Below, piece by piece: positions 44,771 to 56,300 of a stretch of DNA of 64,000 bases (position 1 is the stretch's first letter; each line of letters opens with the position of its first letter). The DNA lies in NCBI GenBank assembly GCA_964034945.1, contig OZ035961.1, positions 8,478,501-8,542,500 of the forward strand, read 5' to 3'. Origin of the DNA: Chrysopilus asiliformis (taxonomy: Eukaryota; Arthropoda; Insecta; Diptera; Rhagionidae). The position numbers and the translations under genes were made by a program. The notes beneath the pieces are model-generated. The model ran no database searches and was not told the origin of the DNA. It saw only the letters and a list, made by a program, of their open reading frames with translations.

Positions 44771-46999
44771 TTACTATTTTTGGTTACTTGGAGAGCCGTC
44801 TAGATTGTTGTGATTTTTCAAAAAAAAATATATGAAGTCTTTTACGATTGTTTCTTGGCAACTGAAATTTTTCTTACGCTTATTGTTAGTCAAACCTTTA
44901 ATGAAGAAACGAATGACAAGTGCACATTATTTCAACCTAGAAATCGTTTGTCTTCATGAAAATTATTAAGAATGAAAATCTTTTTAGTGATAGATTTGGT
45001 TTTTTTGTTCTTAATTACTTTCCAATCATTTCTTATGTTAGACGACGACTTTGTTCTTTTTACTCTTCACAAGGTGTTAAGGTTAATTGTGCTATTTATC
45101 TTGACTACTGTCTTAGTTTTTGTAGCGATGAGTTTTTTTGTTTTTCAAAGAGGTCTTCTTTTACAAGTGACTGTACCGATTTCTCTTTGATCTAAAATCA
45201 ATATAGTTTTTGCTATGATTTACATTTTCATTGGGTAGAATATTGGACTTTGTAAAATCCTCAATTTTTCACTATTAGTAAAAAAAAACTATAAATAATT
45301 TTAGTCTGTCTAAAAAATATGTTATTTTTTGCCTTTTAGACCTTCCCCTCGTCGCAATTGTACGTATCGGATTCACAACAGTCGTCACACTGCGGCAGAC
45401 CTCCACTATTAGCATTATTCAAATATTATAAAAAGAAGTCAAAATATGTCTTTAATGTCAGATAAAACAATTTACAAACCATCAATTTGGGATTATTTAT
45501 AGCTTAAAATGACTAGTTTTTCTCATTAAAGCAATTGGAGGATCTAGGGATAATTTTCAGTAGATATTCATTGCATTCTATGGTAAAAATAGGCGGAACT
45601 TCTACTACCTTAGAACAATTTTATGGATATTCTATGAATAACGATTCGCCATCGATTTACATCAGGTAGGCTAATTGCAATTCTGTTACTAGACATTTAA
45701 ATAGAAGGAAATCATTGTTATATCAGGTGTGTATTTTTGACGTTTAGAACTATTCACATTCTTAACAGGTAGAACTATTGAAATGAAAAAGTTTTTCTAT
45801 AGAAGGAATTCAATTCTATGGACATCGTTTTCCATTGAGGATGTGGACGAGGTTAATTGGTAAAGGTGCCATAAAATGAGGAATTTAGAGAGCAATAAAA
45901 TCCTGTATGTTAATTATATGGATGAATTGATGGATGGATGAACGAATGGATGGATTGCTGGAGTATCTTTATGTTATGCCACACGCAGAGTGTTTGGTGG
46001 GTTGCCTGAAGGGATGGACGCATTTGGTATTCGCTAATTTATTATTCATTGATGGACTATGATGCAACCACATTATTACATGATATTCACTATGGAAATT
46101 ATTTTGTGAGGAGGTTTTTTTTTTAATGTTTGGCATAAAAACGTCGGTAAAGAAGTTCAAGAAAATTTTCGACATAGAATAGGTCTTTAAAGAAAATTAG
46201 AAAAACACAATCGATATGGAAATGTCTTTAAAATATTATAGAAAATTTGTTTTGGGAATGATTTTCTACATGAAATGCAGATTTCGAATATTTTGATCTG
46301 TATAAAAACGTTTTTCAGATTTTATTCTTATAACGAAATCGAATGTTAGTCAGTGATTCAAAGTCACGTTTCTTCAACAAATTTATTTAACACGAGAAAT
46401 AGTTTTCTCGTATAAATTCACTAGAAAGGTCGAATTCTTCGTTTGATAAAAAATATTGTGTGTAAAAATTGTTAACCCAAGCGCTTCTATTTCAAAGTCG
46501 TTGCCGACATCGGGAAAATGAGGGAAAATTGCATATCGATTTGATAAAATCACAAACTGAGTGCATTTTCCCGTACGATGACGATTAGGGGGAAAGTGAA
46601 AAGATGAAATCGAAGAGTTAAGTGAATTTATACACTTGGGAATCGAACAAATGAACAACAGCTCTACGATATGGTTTCAATACCAATTTCTTCTATTACT
46701 GCAGATAAGATACGATGCAAAAAAACGAGATTGCGATTTTTCACTAGCAAACAGGAAGATAATGTAGTCCGCTAGAAAAAGATAATTACTCAAGATTTAA
46801 CTCAATTGCAACTGTACAACTATTATGGACGTGAAGTTTGGATTCACTAGACTAGGAAACAAATTTGATTATAGAGATTTTCAAATTTATACCGGGAAAA
46901 ATTTCAATTCATATCAGAGTAGTGCCTTTATTTAACAACAGTAAATTCAGCCCGGAATTACTCGACTTAAATATAAGCAAATGTTGTTAATTTGTAAGA
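44771..46999. other. No gene recognised; short GATG-type simple repeat
   Basis: A GGATGGATGAACGAATGGAT simple repeat lies near 45922-45958. Overlapping hydrophobic ORFs at 44956-45195 read like random T-rich sequence rather than a gene. No element ends were found. Confidence 0.35.
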
Positions 47000-47285
47000 A
47001 TTTAAAGTTGAATTGAGGCTTTAAAAGCTAGAGTGGCCCAACCCACATGTCGAAATCGTGAATTTTTTTGTGTTTGAATCACTATTGCTAGTGAGTTTTT
47101 AGATAAAAATGTTTGGATGCACAAAAGAACATTTCAACATTGAGTTAATAAAGTCCACAGACATTTTTTTTCCAAAAATTTACAGCCAATAATAGTACAA
47201 AAGTGGAAAAGCTTCAAAAACTCGATTATGTGGCTTGGCCCACTCTAGCTTTTAACGCCTCAATTGCACTCTTAAAATTAATCGA
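47000..47285. mobile_element. Foldback element with ~45-bp inverted arms
   Basis: Left arm 47010-47053 (AATTGAGGCTTTAAAAGCTA, then GAGTGGCCCAACCCACAT) is nearly the reverse complement of right arm 47222-47267 (ATGTGGCTTGGCCCACTCTA, then GCTTTTAACGCCTCAATT). Weaker complementarity continues about 15 bp outward. The 170-bp centre is AT-rich. The target duplication is not clear. Confidence 0.85.
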
Positions 47286-48830
47286 ACATGATCATCGAAT
47301 GATTTCTCTATTGAATAATTTAAAAATATCAGTTGTGATCAACACAAAACTTTTCTCTCCAATAAAACTAAAAGTGAAATTTAAGACAAACTCTTTCTGT
47401 TTGACAAATTTATGAAAGAAATTTGCTTTTTTCCTAGAAAAATCCCGAGTTGGAATTAATCACAACCTTTATTTGTCCTAATTCCAGGAATCATCGTAAA
47501 CCACCTTCAACCAAAGTCGTGAAAATCGCGATTTAAAAATTTCTTGAAACTTGAACAAAAAATGAATTAAATTAAAAATAATGACCATAAAATTCTGTAC
47601 CAAAAATCGATATTTTTTACCGTTATGTTTATCGATATATTTTAGATTTTGTAAAAAAAATTATGTTTATAAATAAACTATTATTTTATTTGTCGGGTTA
47701 TAATGTAAATTGCGCAAAAACGTAAACTTTCTATAAAAAAACGGGTACCTCCTACACAATTTTTTTGGCAAAAAAGCGTTTTTCAAAAATATCTCGAAAT
47801 TTATGCACTTTTTGGAAAAAAATAATATGACAAAATTTAAAGGAAATAAAATTTTCTACATTTTTTGATTTAACGGTTTTTATGTATCTTAAACGGTTCT
47901 CAACATATTTCAAAAAAATTAAGTTTTTTGAAAATTTAACTGCTTATATTTAAGATCAGCAATACTGGAAAGAAAATTCAATTGGGTAAGAAAACCACAA
48001 AAAAAAACGATGACCATCTCATACTATGAGAGATCAATTTTCATTATACAAATCAAACGGAAACCAAACCAGAATAAAATTCTTAGGGCGATATTCAGTT
48101 AGAATTGGAAAATTTCATCCGTTCAATTATCACGTGGTCATTCGTTATGATCTCGTAAATGCCAACTTCCTAAAACGATTCTAAAATATAAATAAATTCT
48201 ATGTTCATTAACAGGTTTATGTCAGCAAAATTAAAATTTATTCGTAATCAATTTGTGCGAATCGAAGATGTCCGAATAAATGAAAGACAAATTCACCTGG
48301 TGGTAAACTGAAATTTTCAATTTAAACGCTTCTCTTTAAGGCTAATGATAAATTCAAATTCGATCATTACTTCTTTACGCTAGAAAACGTTGATGCCCAC
48401 CTGTGTCGAAATGATTCGCATGGAAATCTGTGCGTAGAATAATTTTAGCATCAGCAACGTTTTGTATACGTTGATAAAAGGCAAAATAATAGGCGCACGA
48501 CGGACGCCTTGCTTAAAATATCAGTAAAGTAAATCGTCATAAATCATAGGTGCTGTTGCTGAGCCGAAACTCACCTGGAAGTTAGTTGAAGCGTAATGTA
48601 TTTTATGTTCACAAATGAGAGATGACCATCGTAAGATACTACCTTAGGGCTTAATTTTGTAGAATTCCATCGAGATGGAGTATCATGATCTGCGGAAAAT
48701 GGATAAAGTCCAGATGGATGGTGAGTTAATGTGACGCCTACATAGCGCAAGCTGAGCTGCATGTGATATGCAAATGGATAGCGCAGATTCTGGATGGGCT
48801 GTCATCATTTGCCAGCTTCTTTTTTTATAC
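47286..48830. other. AT-rich sequence, no gene recognised
   Basis: It includes one copy of the shared 35-bp motif (47322-47355). There are long A/T-rich stretches around 47550-47950 and no repeats with clear ends. Confidence 0.35.
47322..47355 (+). repeat. Shared 35-bp motif (copy 3)
   Basis: AAAAATATCAGTTGTGATCA followed by ACACAAAACTTTT matches 35441-35475 and the inverted copy at 39683-39716. Confidence 0.8.
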
Positions 48831-49425
48831 CCGTATGGTGAAACCAAAGGGTATATTAACTTTGCTTTATCGTTTGTAACGCCAAGATCCCGTCATCACA
48901 CACAAAAATGAATTACATCAGTGTGTTTAGAATGATAAAAAAAATTGAATTTTCCATGTCCGTCCGTCTGTCCGTCCGTCTGTCCGTCCGTCCGTCTGTC
49001 CGTCTGTCCGTCTGTCCGTCTGTCTGTCTGTCTGTCTGTGGCGCGGATTGCGGGCGCACGGATTGAGCTAGAGACTTGAAATTTTGTGTGGATCCGTTTT
49101 TCGTAAAATGCGAGGCTAAGTTCGTTAATGGGCAAAAATGGACCATTAGGGGGGGTACCCCCCATACGAACGAAATCGTTTTTTGCGAATATCTCAAAAA
49201 CGGTAAATGTTATCAAAAAAGTTCAAGAACAAAAGTTATTTAGGATATGATTCTACATAAAACTCCCATACATCAAAATCCGATTGGAATAAGTTTTAAA
49301 AAATCTTATTGGAAAGTTTGCCTTCAAAGTGGAATTTTGATACAACTGTTCGAATTTTGATACGAATATCACCATACGGGTCTTGAATAATTGCCAGATT
49401 GGCAATTATAGCTTTTGTTATGTTT
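48831..49425 (+). mobile_element. Divergent full-length member of the GTCCGTCTG repeat family (ACCCGTATGGTGA ends)
   Basis: Exact 13-bp inverted motifs ACCCGTATGGTGA (48839-48851) and TCACCATACGGGT (49369-49381) bound the unit. Inside are AACGCC...ACACACAAAAATGAATTACA, a GTCCGTC microsatellite, GATTGAGCTAGAGACTTGAA, and CATACATCAAAATCCGATTG. After the right inverted motif comes a perfect stem ATTGCCAGATTGGCAAT, then TATAGCTTTTGTTATGTTT. The order is subterminal repeat, microsatellite, subterminal repeat, 3' hairpin. It is the clearest Helentron/DINE-like architecture in the window. Confidence 0.82.
48957..49042. repeat. GTCC/GTCT microsatellite
   Basis: About 86 bp of GTCCGTCCGTCTGTCC-type tetranucleotide units, internal to the element at 48831-49425. 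Equivalent shorter arrays are found in the other family members. The overlapping minus-strand frames coding poly(TDRQ/DRRTDG) are artefacts of this repeat. Confidence 0.95.
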
Positions 49426-50315
49426 TAAATTCTGGTGTGGATAGGTGATTGGATATGTTATGATTGTCAAAATTATTAAGAAATATTAAAAAAATTTTAC
49501 ATTAAAAAACCAAAAATTACAGATTATCAAGTATTTTAATATAAAAATGCTCTAAGATGAAAAGTATTTTTTACCAAATCAGTATTTCAGTTTTTCCATT
49601 ACATTCACACGCATTTTAACAACAGCATAAAAACTCGAATAAATTGGATAAATGAAGCAAGTTCCATTCACTACCAGAGGTAATCACATCACAGACGTGT
49701 ATAAAATTATTAAGGGCCACAATTCTTAAGTGATCGAAAACACGAAATATTTTTGGCAATATTGCACCAGACTGGAAACGTGGTAATGTCTTGATTGGGG
49801 GCATATGAAAAAATTGAATTCTTCGAATTCATTTCGTCTTTCACTTTGTAAAAGTTCTTGTATCGAACATTAATAATGTGACTGTCTTGTGAGATAACAA
49901 TAGAAGAAGGCCCAAAAGAACATTTTATTTTTACCTCTGTAGGTATTTTTGACATGGGTCAAAAGAAAAAGGAAGTAACGGAACATTTTGCAGTTGCTTG
50001 GGAAAAGGAAGAATTCATTTAGTCACAAGAAAGCGGAATTTTAAAAATAGACCCTTCGTATTTCTTGTTTTGCCAGATGTTTGAAAGAATTTAAATGTGC
50101 GAATATGTGGTTTGAATCTGGAAAATCTGATTCATTGTGATTTGTGTAATTTTGGAAGGAAAAACTCTTAGGAAGTCAAGAAAAAAATTTGTTTAATATT
50201 TTTACAATGAATAATTTTTTTTAGTTCCTAAGTGCTAACGCACACGCTTCATCTCGTCGCGGCAACTTTTGGTCCTCAAAATGTCTTTCCGACGTACACG
50301 TTTCTTCACTTCTTA
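49426..50315. other. No gene recognised
   Basis: AT-rich sequence. The segment 50225-50310 contains CGGCAACTTTTGGTCC, distantly like the Harbinger-type ends that follow, and may be part of a larger decayed element. Confidence 0.35.
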
Positions 50316-50688
50316 GCGTGGTATTACACACGGCAACTTTCGGGCTTACTTAAGCCGATTTTTGGGAGAAACGACTGAGGAGGGAAAAGTTGCCACTCGA
50401 AATCATGGCTTATCGACAATCTGCATACATGCAAAGCGTGTGAACCGGTTTGAGAAAAGTAGTAGGCAGAAATCATTTCCGTTCTGACCGTCAGCAGGTA
50501 AAGATCTTGGGAAGTATATGAGCAGCAGCAATTTCAATGGTTTGAGTTCACACACACCCATGTAAACTTGTGTAGCATATGCAAACAGGATTGGCTTATT
50601 TAAGCCACAAGTGTAAGCACATTGGCTTATTAAGCTCAAAAGTTGCCGGCTTAAATAAGCCCGAAAGTTGCCGTGTGTAATACCACGC
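50316..50688. mobile_element. PIF/Harbinger-like MITE (373 bp)
   Basis: Nearly perfect terminal inverted repeats of about 43 bp begin GCGTGGTATTACACACGGCA and continue ACTTTCGGGCTTA(C/T)TTAAGCC. They are flanked by TTA on both sides (50313-50315 and 50689-50691), the Harbinger-type 3-bp target duplication. High arm identity suggests relatively recent activity. No transposase inside. Confidence 0.92.
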
Positions 50689-50859
50689 TTAGTAGGAAAA
50701 ACTTGTAACATCAATTGCCAAAATAGAAACTGCCAACAATAGAAGAATAAGGACTGGTTATTTTGTTATTTACCTACCTACCTGAAAACCTGAAAAATAA
50801 AACTACCTGCAATTGGTATTTCATTATTTGCATTCAATTTTTGTTTATTTGGGATATGT

Positions 50860-51080
50860 TTACGAGTCGGTGGCTAAGCACCGACTGCCTCAATGAAATT
50901 ACGCACACATGCATGCTGACGTGCTACACGAGCGACTTCGTTTGTGTGCGTAAAAAAAGACGAGAAGAACACTTTTCGAGTGGCAACTTTTCCCCTCTTG
51001 CCGCACTCGTTTCTTTCCCACAATTTGGTGAAGTTGCGGCATGCTGATGACCGAAAGTTGCTCCGTGTACGCCCTCGCTA
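50860..51080. mobile_element. Diverged relative of the Harbinger-like MITE, inverted orientation
   Basis: Read on the minus strand from 51080: TTAGCGAGGGCGTACACGGA, then GCAACTTTCGGTC, later GGGGAAAAGTTGCCACTCGA. These correspond in order to TTAGCGTGGTATTACACACG, CAACTTTCGGGC and GGGAAAAGTTGCCACTCGAA at 50313-50400. A palindrome AGTCGGTGGCTAAGCACCGA lies at about 50866-50885. A second terminus was not located with confidence. Confidence 0.6.
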
Positions 51081-53350
51081 AGAATTTTTCCTTCCAAAAT
51101 GGTGCCCCAATTAAATGTTCATATTCCAGAAAGTTGTGTAAAATATTATTCTTAACAGTTCTTTCAAACAATATATGTTGACTCGATTCACTGTTTTCGA
51201 GATACCGGTAAAACAAAATTCGATTTATTCGGGGTGGGGCAGGGGTATGATTTTTCAATTGTGAGGAAAACGCCAAAACAGGTCCATTTCGTATTTCAAA
51301 AATACACATCCATACTAAATATTAGAAAAAATCGGCTGGTAAATAAAGACAGGAGAGTCGAAAATATAAAATGCGGTCACCTCGGATCTTTCCTTTGGAG
51401 CATTTTTGCCCAAGATATTACAAAAAAATCTTTCTTCACGGGATATGTCAATGACATGCCATGAAAAAAATTGCAATTTATGTCTAATCGGGACGAGGTT
51501 TTTATTAGAATCACCTTAAGTAGTAGAGTAATATTGCGTTAAAGAATAGGCTAATGGATGCAGGAAGAATTACATCCAATTCCACTAACTGGTGAGAAAA
51601 ACAAATACCTGTGTGTTTTTTCAATTTTTCTGAAAGGGTAATTTTCAGTGCATAATTTCACAGTAATCCGCTGCAGAATTATATAACTGGACTTTGGTTT
51701 TAATTTCGACTTAATTGCATAACTAAATTTAAAATAAACAATTTCCTTACGTATTTACATTGAAATTAATCTTGTGTTCTCGAATGACAAAGATTTGCCT
51801 TCGCGAAATGTTTCCTTGAGTCAATAAAAGCATTATGATAATTATATCACTGTTCACTTCGTATACAATAAGATATATGAGCCTGAAGTGAAGCTCAGTG
51901 TTTAAAATCATGATAACGCATTTACCACTATGCGAACAATTGTTGTTGAATACAAATTTCCCATCGTACGAGTATCGTGTATATTTGCTACGAATAAAAG
52001 AAGATAAATTCTTTCCATTCAATTTGGTTCTAAGGATAGTTTACACCAGTAGCGCGATTCTTACATATGTATGAGGCGTTATTCTGACATGAGTTTCCTC
52101 CTACACCACATACGCTTCTGCCTATTAAATTCCAGGGGAAAAAAGTGTTAGAAATCCAATTATCCGGATGGCAATTCCTTACATAATCATGATTACGTTT
52201 ATTGTTGGTCCATTCGTCGTCCCACAGTCCGTTCGTTTAACTGGAAAAACAGAAAAATACGAAAAAATATGAATGGAAAAGGTAGGAAAGAAAACCCGGA
52301 AAAAAAATATTTCCTCATCAAAACTACTGCAAATCGTGGTGCGTTGAGTGGAAGTCATGAGATAAGGTTCAGAAATTATTCTGATACCCCATAATCACAA
52401 AAGACACTTTTATGAGTGTGATGTTATAGCAGATGATGTACGCAATATAACTAAATACTACCTAAATATTATGCTATGATTCGACTATAATCTACTATCG
52501 TTTTACAAGAACATTTTAGAGCTTGCTGGATTCAATCTACTTGCGAGCAGTAGACGGTCTTCTTATTATGAGTACACGGAAACTGATTTTACAATGAGTG
52601 GTACGCCTCTTTCTTGTTGGGATTTTTACAAATTTAACGACATCTATTTTTCAACCGTTCTAAAGATGAGAATTCATATTTTTCCTGTTGTTTTGATATG
52701 AAATACCTACTATTTGAAATGAAAGTGTTTTCAGAGATGAAAATCACGCTTTCAGGTGGAAACTCTGTTTTTTTTTTTTTCAAAGAACGCACCTTTTGCA
52801 AATGGAGAATCTTTCTAACGTTATCGGTTTGTATCGAAATTCCTTTTATTTTTTGGGGTCATTTCACGCCGGGAGATCGCCAAACATGACTCAAGGTAAA
52901 TAAGTAATTTTTCGATATAAATGCTTTTGTGATCTTGGCTAGATCCATAATTACATCACGATCTCATATAATAAAATATTGTGGCGATAAATTCTAACAA
53001 TGGAAAAATGAAGGAAATATCCAAAATATTGATTCTTATCGGTTTGCAAATTGCTGGAATGTTTTCCACGATTTATTGGCGATAAGCAGTGTAATAAATT
53101 AACAAATGAATAGCTTAAGAATGAGAAAGTTGGTGAAAGAGAGGAGCAGGCAAATTTGTTTTTAGCTTAAGAATATGTTCTTATGCTTTATAAGAATCTG
53201 AGATATATAATTTTTTAGGCGCTGTGTATCAGAAATAAAATCGAGGTAAATATTTATTTTATTTTATATGCTTTTATTTTGCTTTTATTTATGATACAGT
53301 GCGCCCAAAAGAATATTTTTTTCCTTTTAGTACATTTTTTAAAAATAAAA
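51081..53350. other. No gene recognised
   Basis: Mixed AT-rich sequence, with short ORFs at 51234-51464, 51747-52022 and 52698-52889 lacking motifs. No repeats found. Confidence 0.3.
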
Positions 53351-53456
53351 CCTTGCCTCTGAGATATCCTTACGGACCTTGCCTTTGAGATATCCTTACG
53401 GACTACTTTTTAGTCTTCGAATATAAAACCTTGCCTTTGAGATATCCTTACGGACT
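53351..53456. repeat. Three copies of a 27-bp unit CCTTGCCTTTGAGATATCCT
   Basis: The unit CCTTGCCTTTGAGATATCCT followed by TACGGAC occurs at about 53352 and 53378 in direct tandem, and again at about 53430 after a 25-bp unrelated spacer. Copies differ by one base. Confidence 0.9.
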
Positions 53457-53784
53457 TTTTGGCTCCGGGATCGGACCCAAAAAACCGCCAGATGGGATTT
53501 TTTCCGGAAAATTTGATTATAGGAGTAATCGGTGCTTCGCCCACGAAACATGATTTTTGAGGCAAGGTTCCCTATGATGAGCTCGAGTATCGCCATTTCA
53601 TAATTTTTTTTGTAGTTTAAGGCTTGTATAACAAAAGCCTTCCAACCGATTTTGAATTTAATTTACTATATAGTTATAAAACAATGTCAAACTTATGTCT
53701 TGGGTTCTGGTCTCTAGAGTGGTTTTGCCACTTGTCACGATCCCACAAAAAAAACTCTTGGTTCTAGGTCCATCAATGTTTGAC

Positions 53785-54270
53785 TAAAACTTGAAAACCA
53801 CTGATCCGATTTGGATGGAACTTTCAGTGAAGTTTACTGGCTTCAAGGAGCGGGTTTTAGAGCATGAATTAACCAAAAATTTTCCTTCTTTGTTATTAGT
53901 TTCCCCGATTTATGTATAAAGCTTTTTGTTTTTCTGCATTTTCGCCTATAACTTGAGAACCACTGAACCGATTCGTATAAAATTTTCAGGGAAGCATGTG
54001 GCACGTGGGTGGCATGGCATGTGGTACGTGGTATGTGGCATGCGGTCAGGAACGAAGCTATTATATAACTGGCTTGTGTGTCTGTTCGCTTAAAACTCGA
54101 GAACCACTGAACGGATTAGGATGAAGGGCGCTTACTGAAATCAAAGGACGGATTTTAGACAAGATTTTAGACAATTCATTACCAGTTTCCTTGTTTTATG
54201 CATATTGCTTCCTGTTTTCCTATCTGTTCGCTTAAAACTCGAGAACCACATAACGAATTTGTGAAAATTT
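53785..54270. repeat. Degenerate tandem array of ~150-bp units
   Basis: The phrase AAAACTTGAGAACCACTGAA-CCGATT recurs at about 53790, 53947, 54092 and 54231, with decreasing match. Between units lie TTTTAGA..., TTATGTATA..., and TTCCTTGTTTTATGCATATTGCTT blocks. A short GTGGCAYG-type simple repeat occupies 53997-54045. It probably derives from the tandem body of an interspersed element. Confidence 0.7.
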
Positions 54271-55057
54271 AACTCGCATTTTCCACTAATCGACAATAAT
54301 TTCACACATTTAACAAATTAAACACATTTTAGCAGTTATGTTACTCAAAAGTACCCCACTGTAATTACTTCCAAGTTGGAAATGCGGAAGGCATTTCTAG
54401 ATTTCCGAATGAACCATGAAATTAAGTGAGTATAGATTTGATGAGCATTTTCCGCATTAAATGAACACGAATAAATTTAAGCCTTAAAGGTAAACGGAAA
54501 TTCACTAACGGAATTTGCATGAGTTACATCTTGGATCATTATTTGTCATCATAAATCACCAGAAGAAGATTTTTACCTAACATTGATTGAATACCAAAAT
54601 AAAAGTTTTTTTTAGTCTCTAATGAAAAAAGTCGCCCACACAAAATGCTTGTGGATCAATCAAAGCGCATAATTAGGGTCTACAGAAATACATTAAATTG
54701 TAATGGCCTTTAAATTACCATTCGAATGTTCTGATTCTGTGATTTACCATTTATTATTGGTGGATCTCTTTTAAAATTCTCTGTGAATATGGAGTTCATA
54801 CTGATTTAATTACTATTCTCCATCGAATTAATTATGCACATGGCTCTGGTTTCATTGCATAATTATGTGGATGTTGTATTCAAACAAGTGAATTAAAGGC
54901 AATCAATCAGATCTATCTGAATATGATATAAGTCAGCAGCAAATATAAAATAATGTCGGATATCAATTGCTTTATAATTGAGGGAAATCAATTTTATGAC
55001 TGAATTTTGCTTTGGGCATGAATACAAATAATCCACTGCTGTAGTCCTTCGGCTTAA
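54271..55057. other. No gene recognised
   Basis: AT-rich spacer without motifs. Confidence 0.4.
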
Positions 55058-55190
55058 CCCTTTCAGTCCCAGTGTCCTCTCCAGAGGACATACTAAAATT
55101 GTCAGACGCGAAAAGTTATAAGCAATGGTTTTTTTGGAAAAAAATAAATTGTTGAACAAAAAATTTATTTTTTTCTCAAGAGTGAAAGGG
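55058..55190. mobile_element. piggyBac-like MITE (133 bp)
   Basis: It is flanked by TTAA (55054-55057 and 55191-55194). The ends CCCTTTCAGTC and GAGTGAAAGGG are inverted over at least 8 bp (CCCTTTCA). A perfect subterminal palindrome TGTCCTCTCCAGAGGACA lies 14 bp inside the left end. The minus-strand ORF crossing it (54893-55342) is not a gene. Confidence 0.88.
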
Positions 55191-55194
55191 TTAA

Positions 55195-56212
55195 GAAGTT
55201 CCTCAAGACGGGTTTTCAATGTGATTGAATCTATCTGAAACAACAGGAATTTTCTTCGGGGAAAATGTGCTGTGTTCATACAAGAACTTTTTAACTGAGG
55301 AATCTCGAAATAGAAGAAATTGGACATAAAATCAAAATGCACAGACAGACGGATAGACAGACCGAGCAGCCATTAGTCTTAACATTTTATTATTTCAAAC
55401 TTTTTTCTTTAATATAAAATGACATTTTAATCCAGTTACAATGCCTTTGTTTTAGAATGATAAATTAGAAATACGTTTTTTATCTTAATATACAGCGACA
55501 CTAAGAAAAAAGAAGAAAAATACGTCCCCGCAAACACAATTTCAACCTCTATTGGATGAAAGACAGACACAGGTTCACTAGGTGAGTTCATCAATCATTC
55601 GCAACATAAATCAATCGCATAGGCAAGTAGACGTTGAACCGAATAATCATAAATTTATGCTCATTTCTAGTTCACATTTCCAACAATTATTGTTATTCAC
55701 ATCAATTTGTAGTAAGTTAATAGCATCATTAGTAATTCAGCATCGTATTATGATTTTGCATATATTATGCTTTGGCACCTTCTTACTATCGAGGAATAAT
55801 TATGTTGAGGCCGTGTCACAGTATACTTACTTTCCCGCTAAAGAATTTACTAGCATAATTTACTAGACTTCAACATTATACCTACAGGCTGTGGTAGAGG
55901 AATATTATGGCTTGCATTGTGGAACAGAAAAAAACATAACTGATTGAATTTCATAAGAGGTTAACAATCTATTTGGCAAAGAGTTTCACGTTCGTATGAA
56001 AATGCAAAATTGTATCAAAAGCATCGTTGTTCATACTTAATAAATTTTTCGTGAGCATAAATTTAGATACGTTTCATGATGTTTTAAAATTCATTGAAAT
56101 TCAATGATGTAACGTCTTATTTCAGCAGCAATGTTTGAATATCATTGAAAGAAAAGTTAGAAAACTTCTAGGAATACGTTAAATTTATTGAAGAGGCCGA
56201 ACTTTAATGGTA
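55195..56212. other. No gene recognised
   Basis: A short CAGACAGACGGATAGACAGA stretch at 55342 may be a trace of the GTCCGTCTG repeat family, but no other block of that family is adjacent. Otherwise featureless. Confidence 0.35.
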
Positions 56213-56300
56213 AAGTGTCTATTCCTATAGGGAGGTGTGAAACCATTGGATTTTGATGTATGGACACGTTATGTAAAATCATATTTTGAACATTTTTTGC
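56213..56300 (-). mobile_element. Internal fragment of the GTCCGTCTG repeat family
   Basis: TTGGATTTTGATGTATGGAC followed by ACGTTATGTAAAATCATATT corresponds, inverted, to the internal monomer of copies at 23370 and 44372. No termini or microsatellite are present. Confidence 0.6.

Noticed and set aside
44956..45195. Overlapping hydrophobic ORFs resembling a membrane protein
   Set aside because: T-rich DNA yields Phe/Leu-rich peptides in two frames at once. No conserved motif or splice evidence.
48896..49216. Minus-strand ORFs encoding TDRQTDRRTDG repeats
   Set aside because: Direct translation of the GTCC/GTCT microsatellite in a transposable element.
54893..55342. 149-codon minus-strand ORF
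   Set aside because: Runs through a TTAA-flanked MITE and AT-rich DNA; composition is random-like and no domain is visible.
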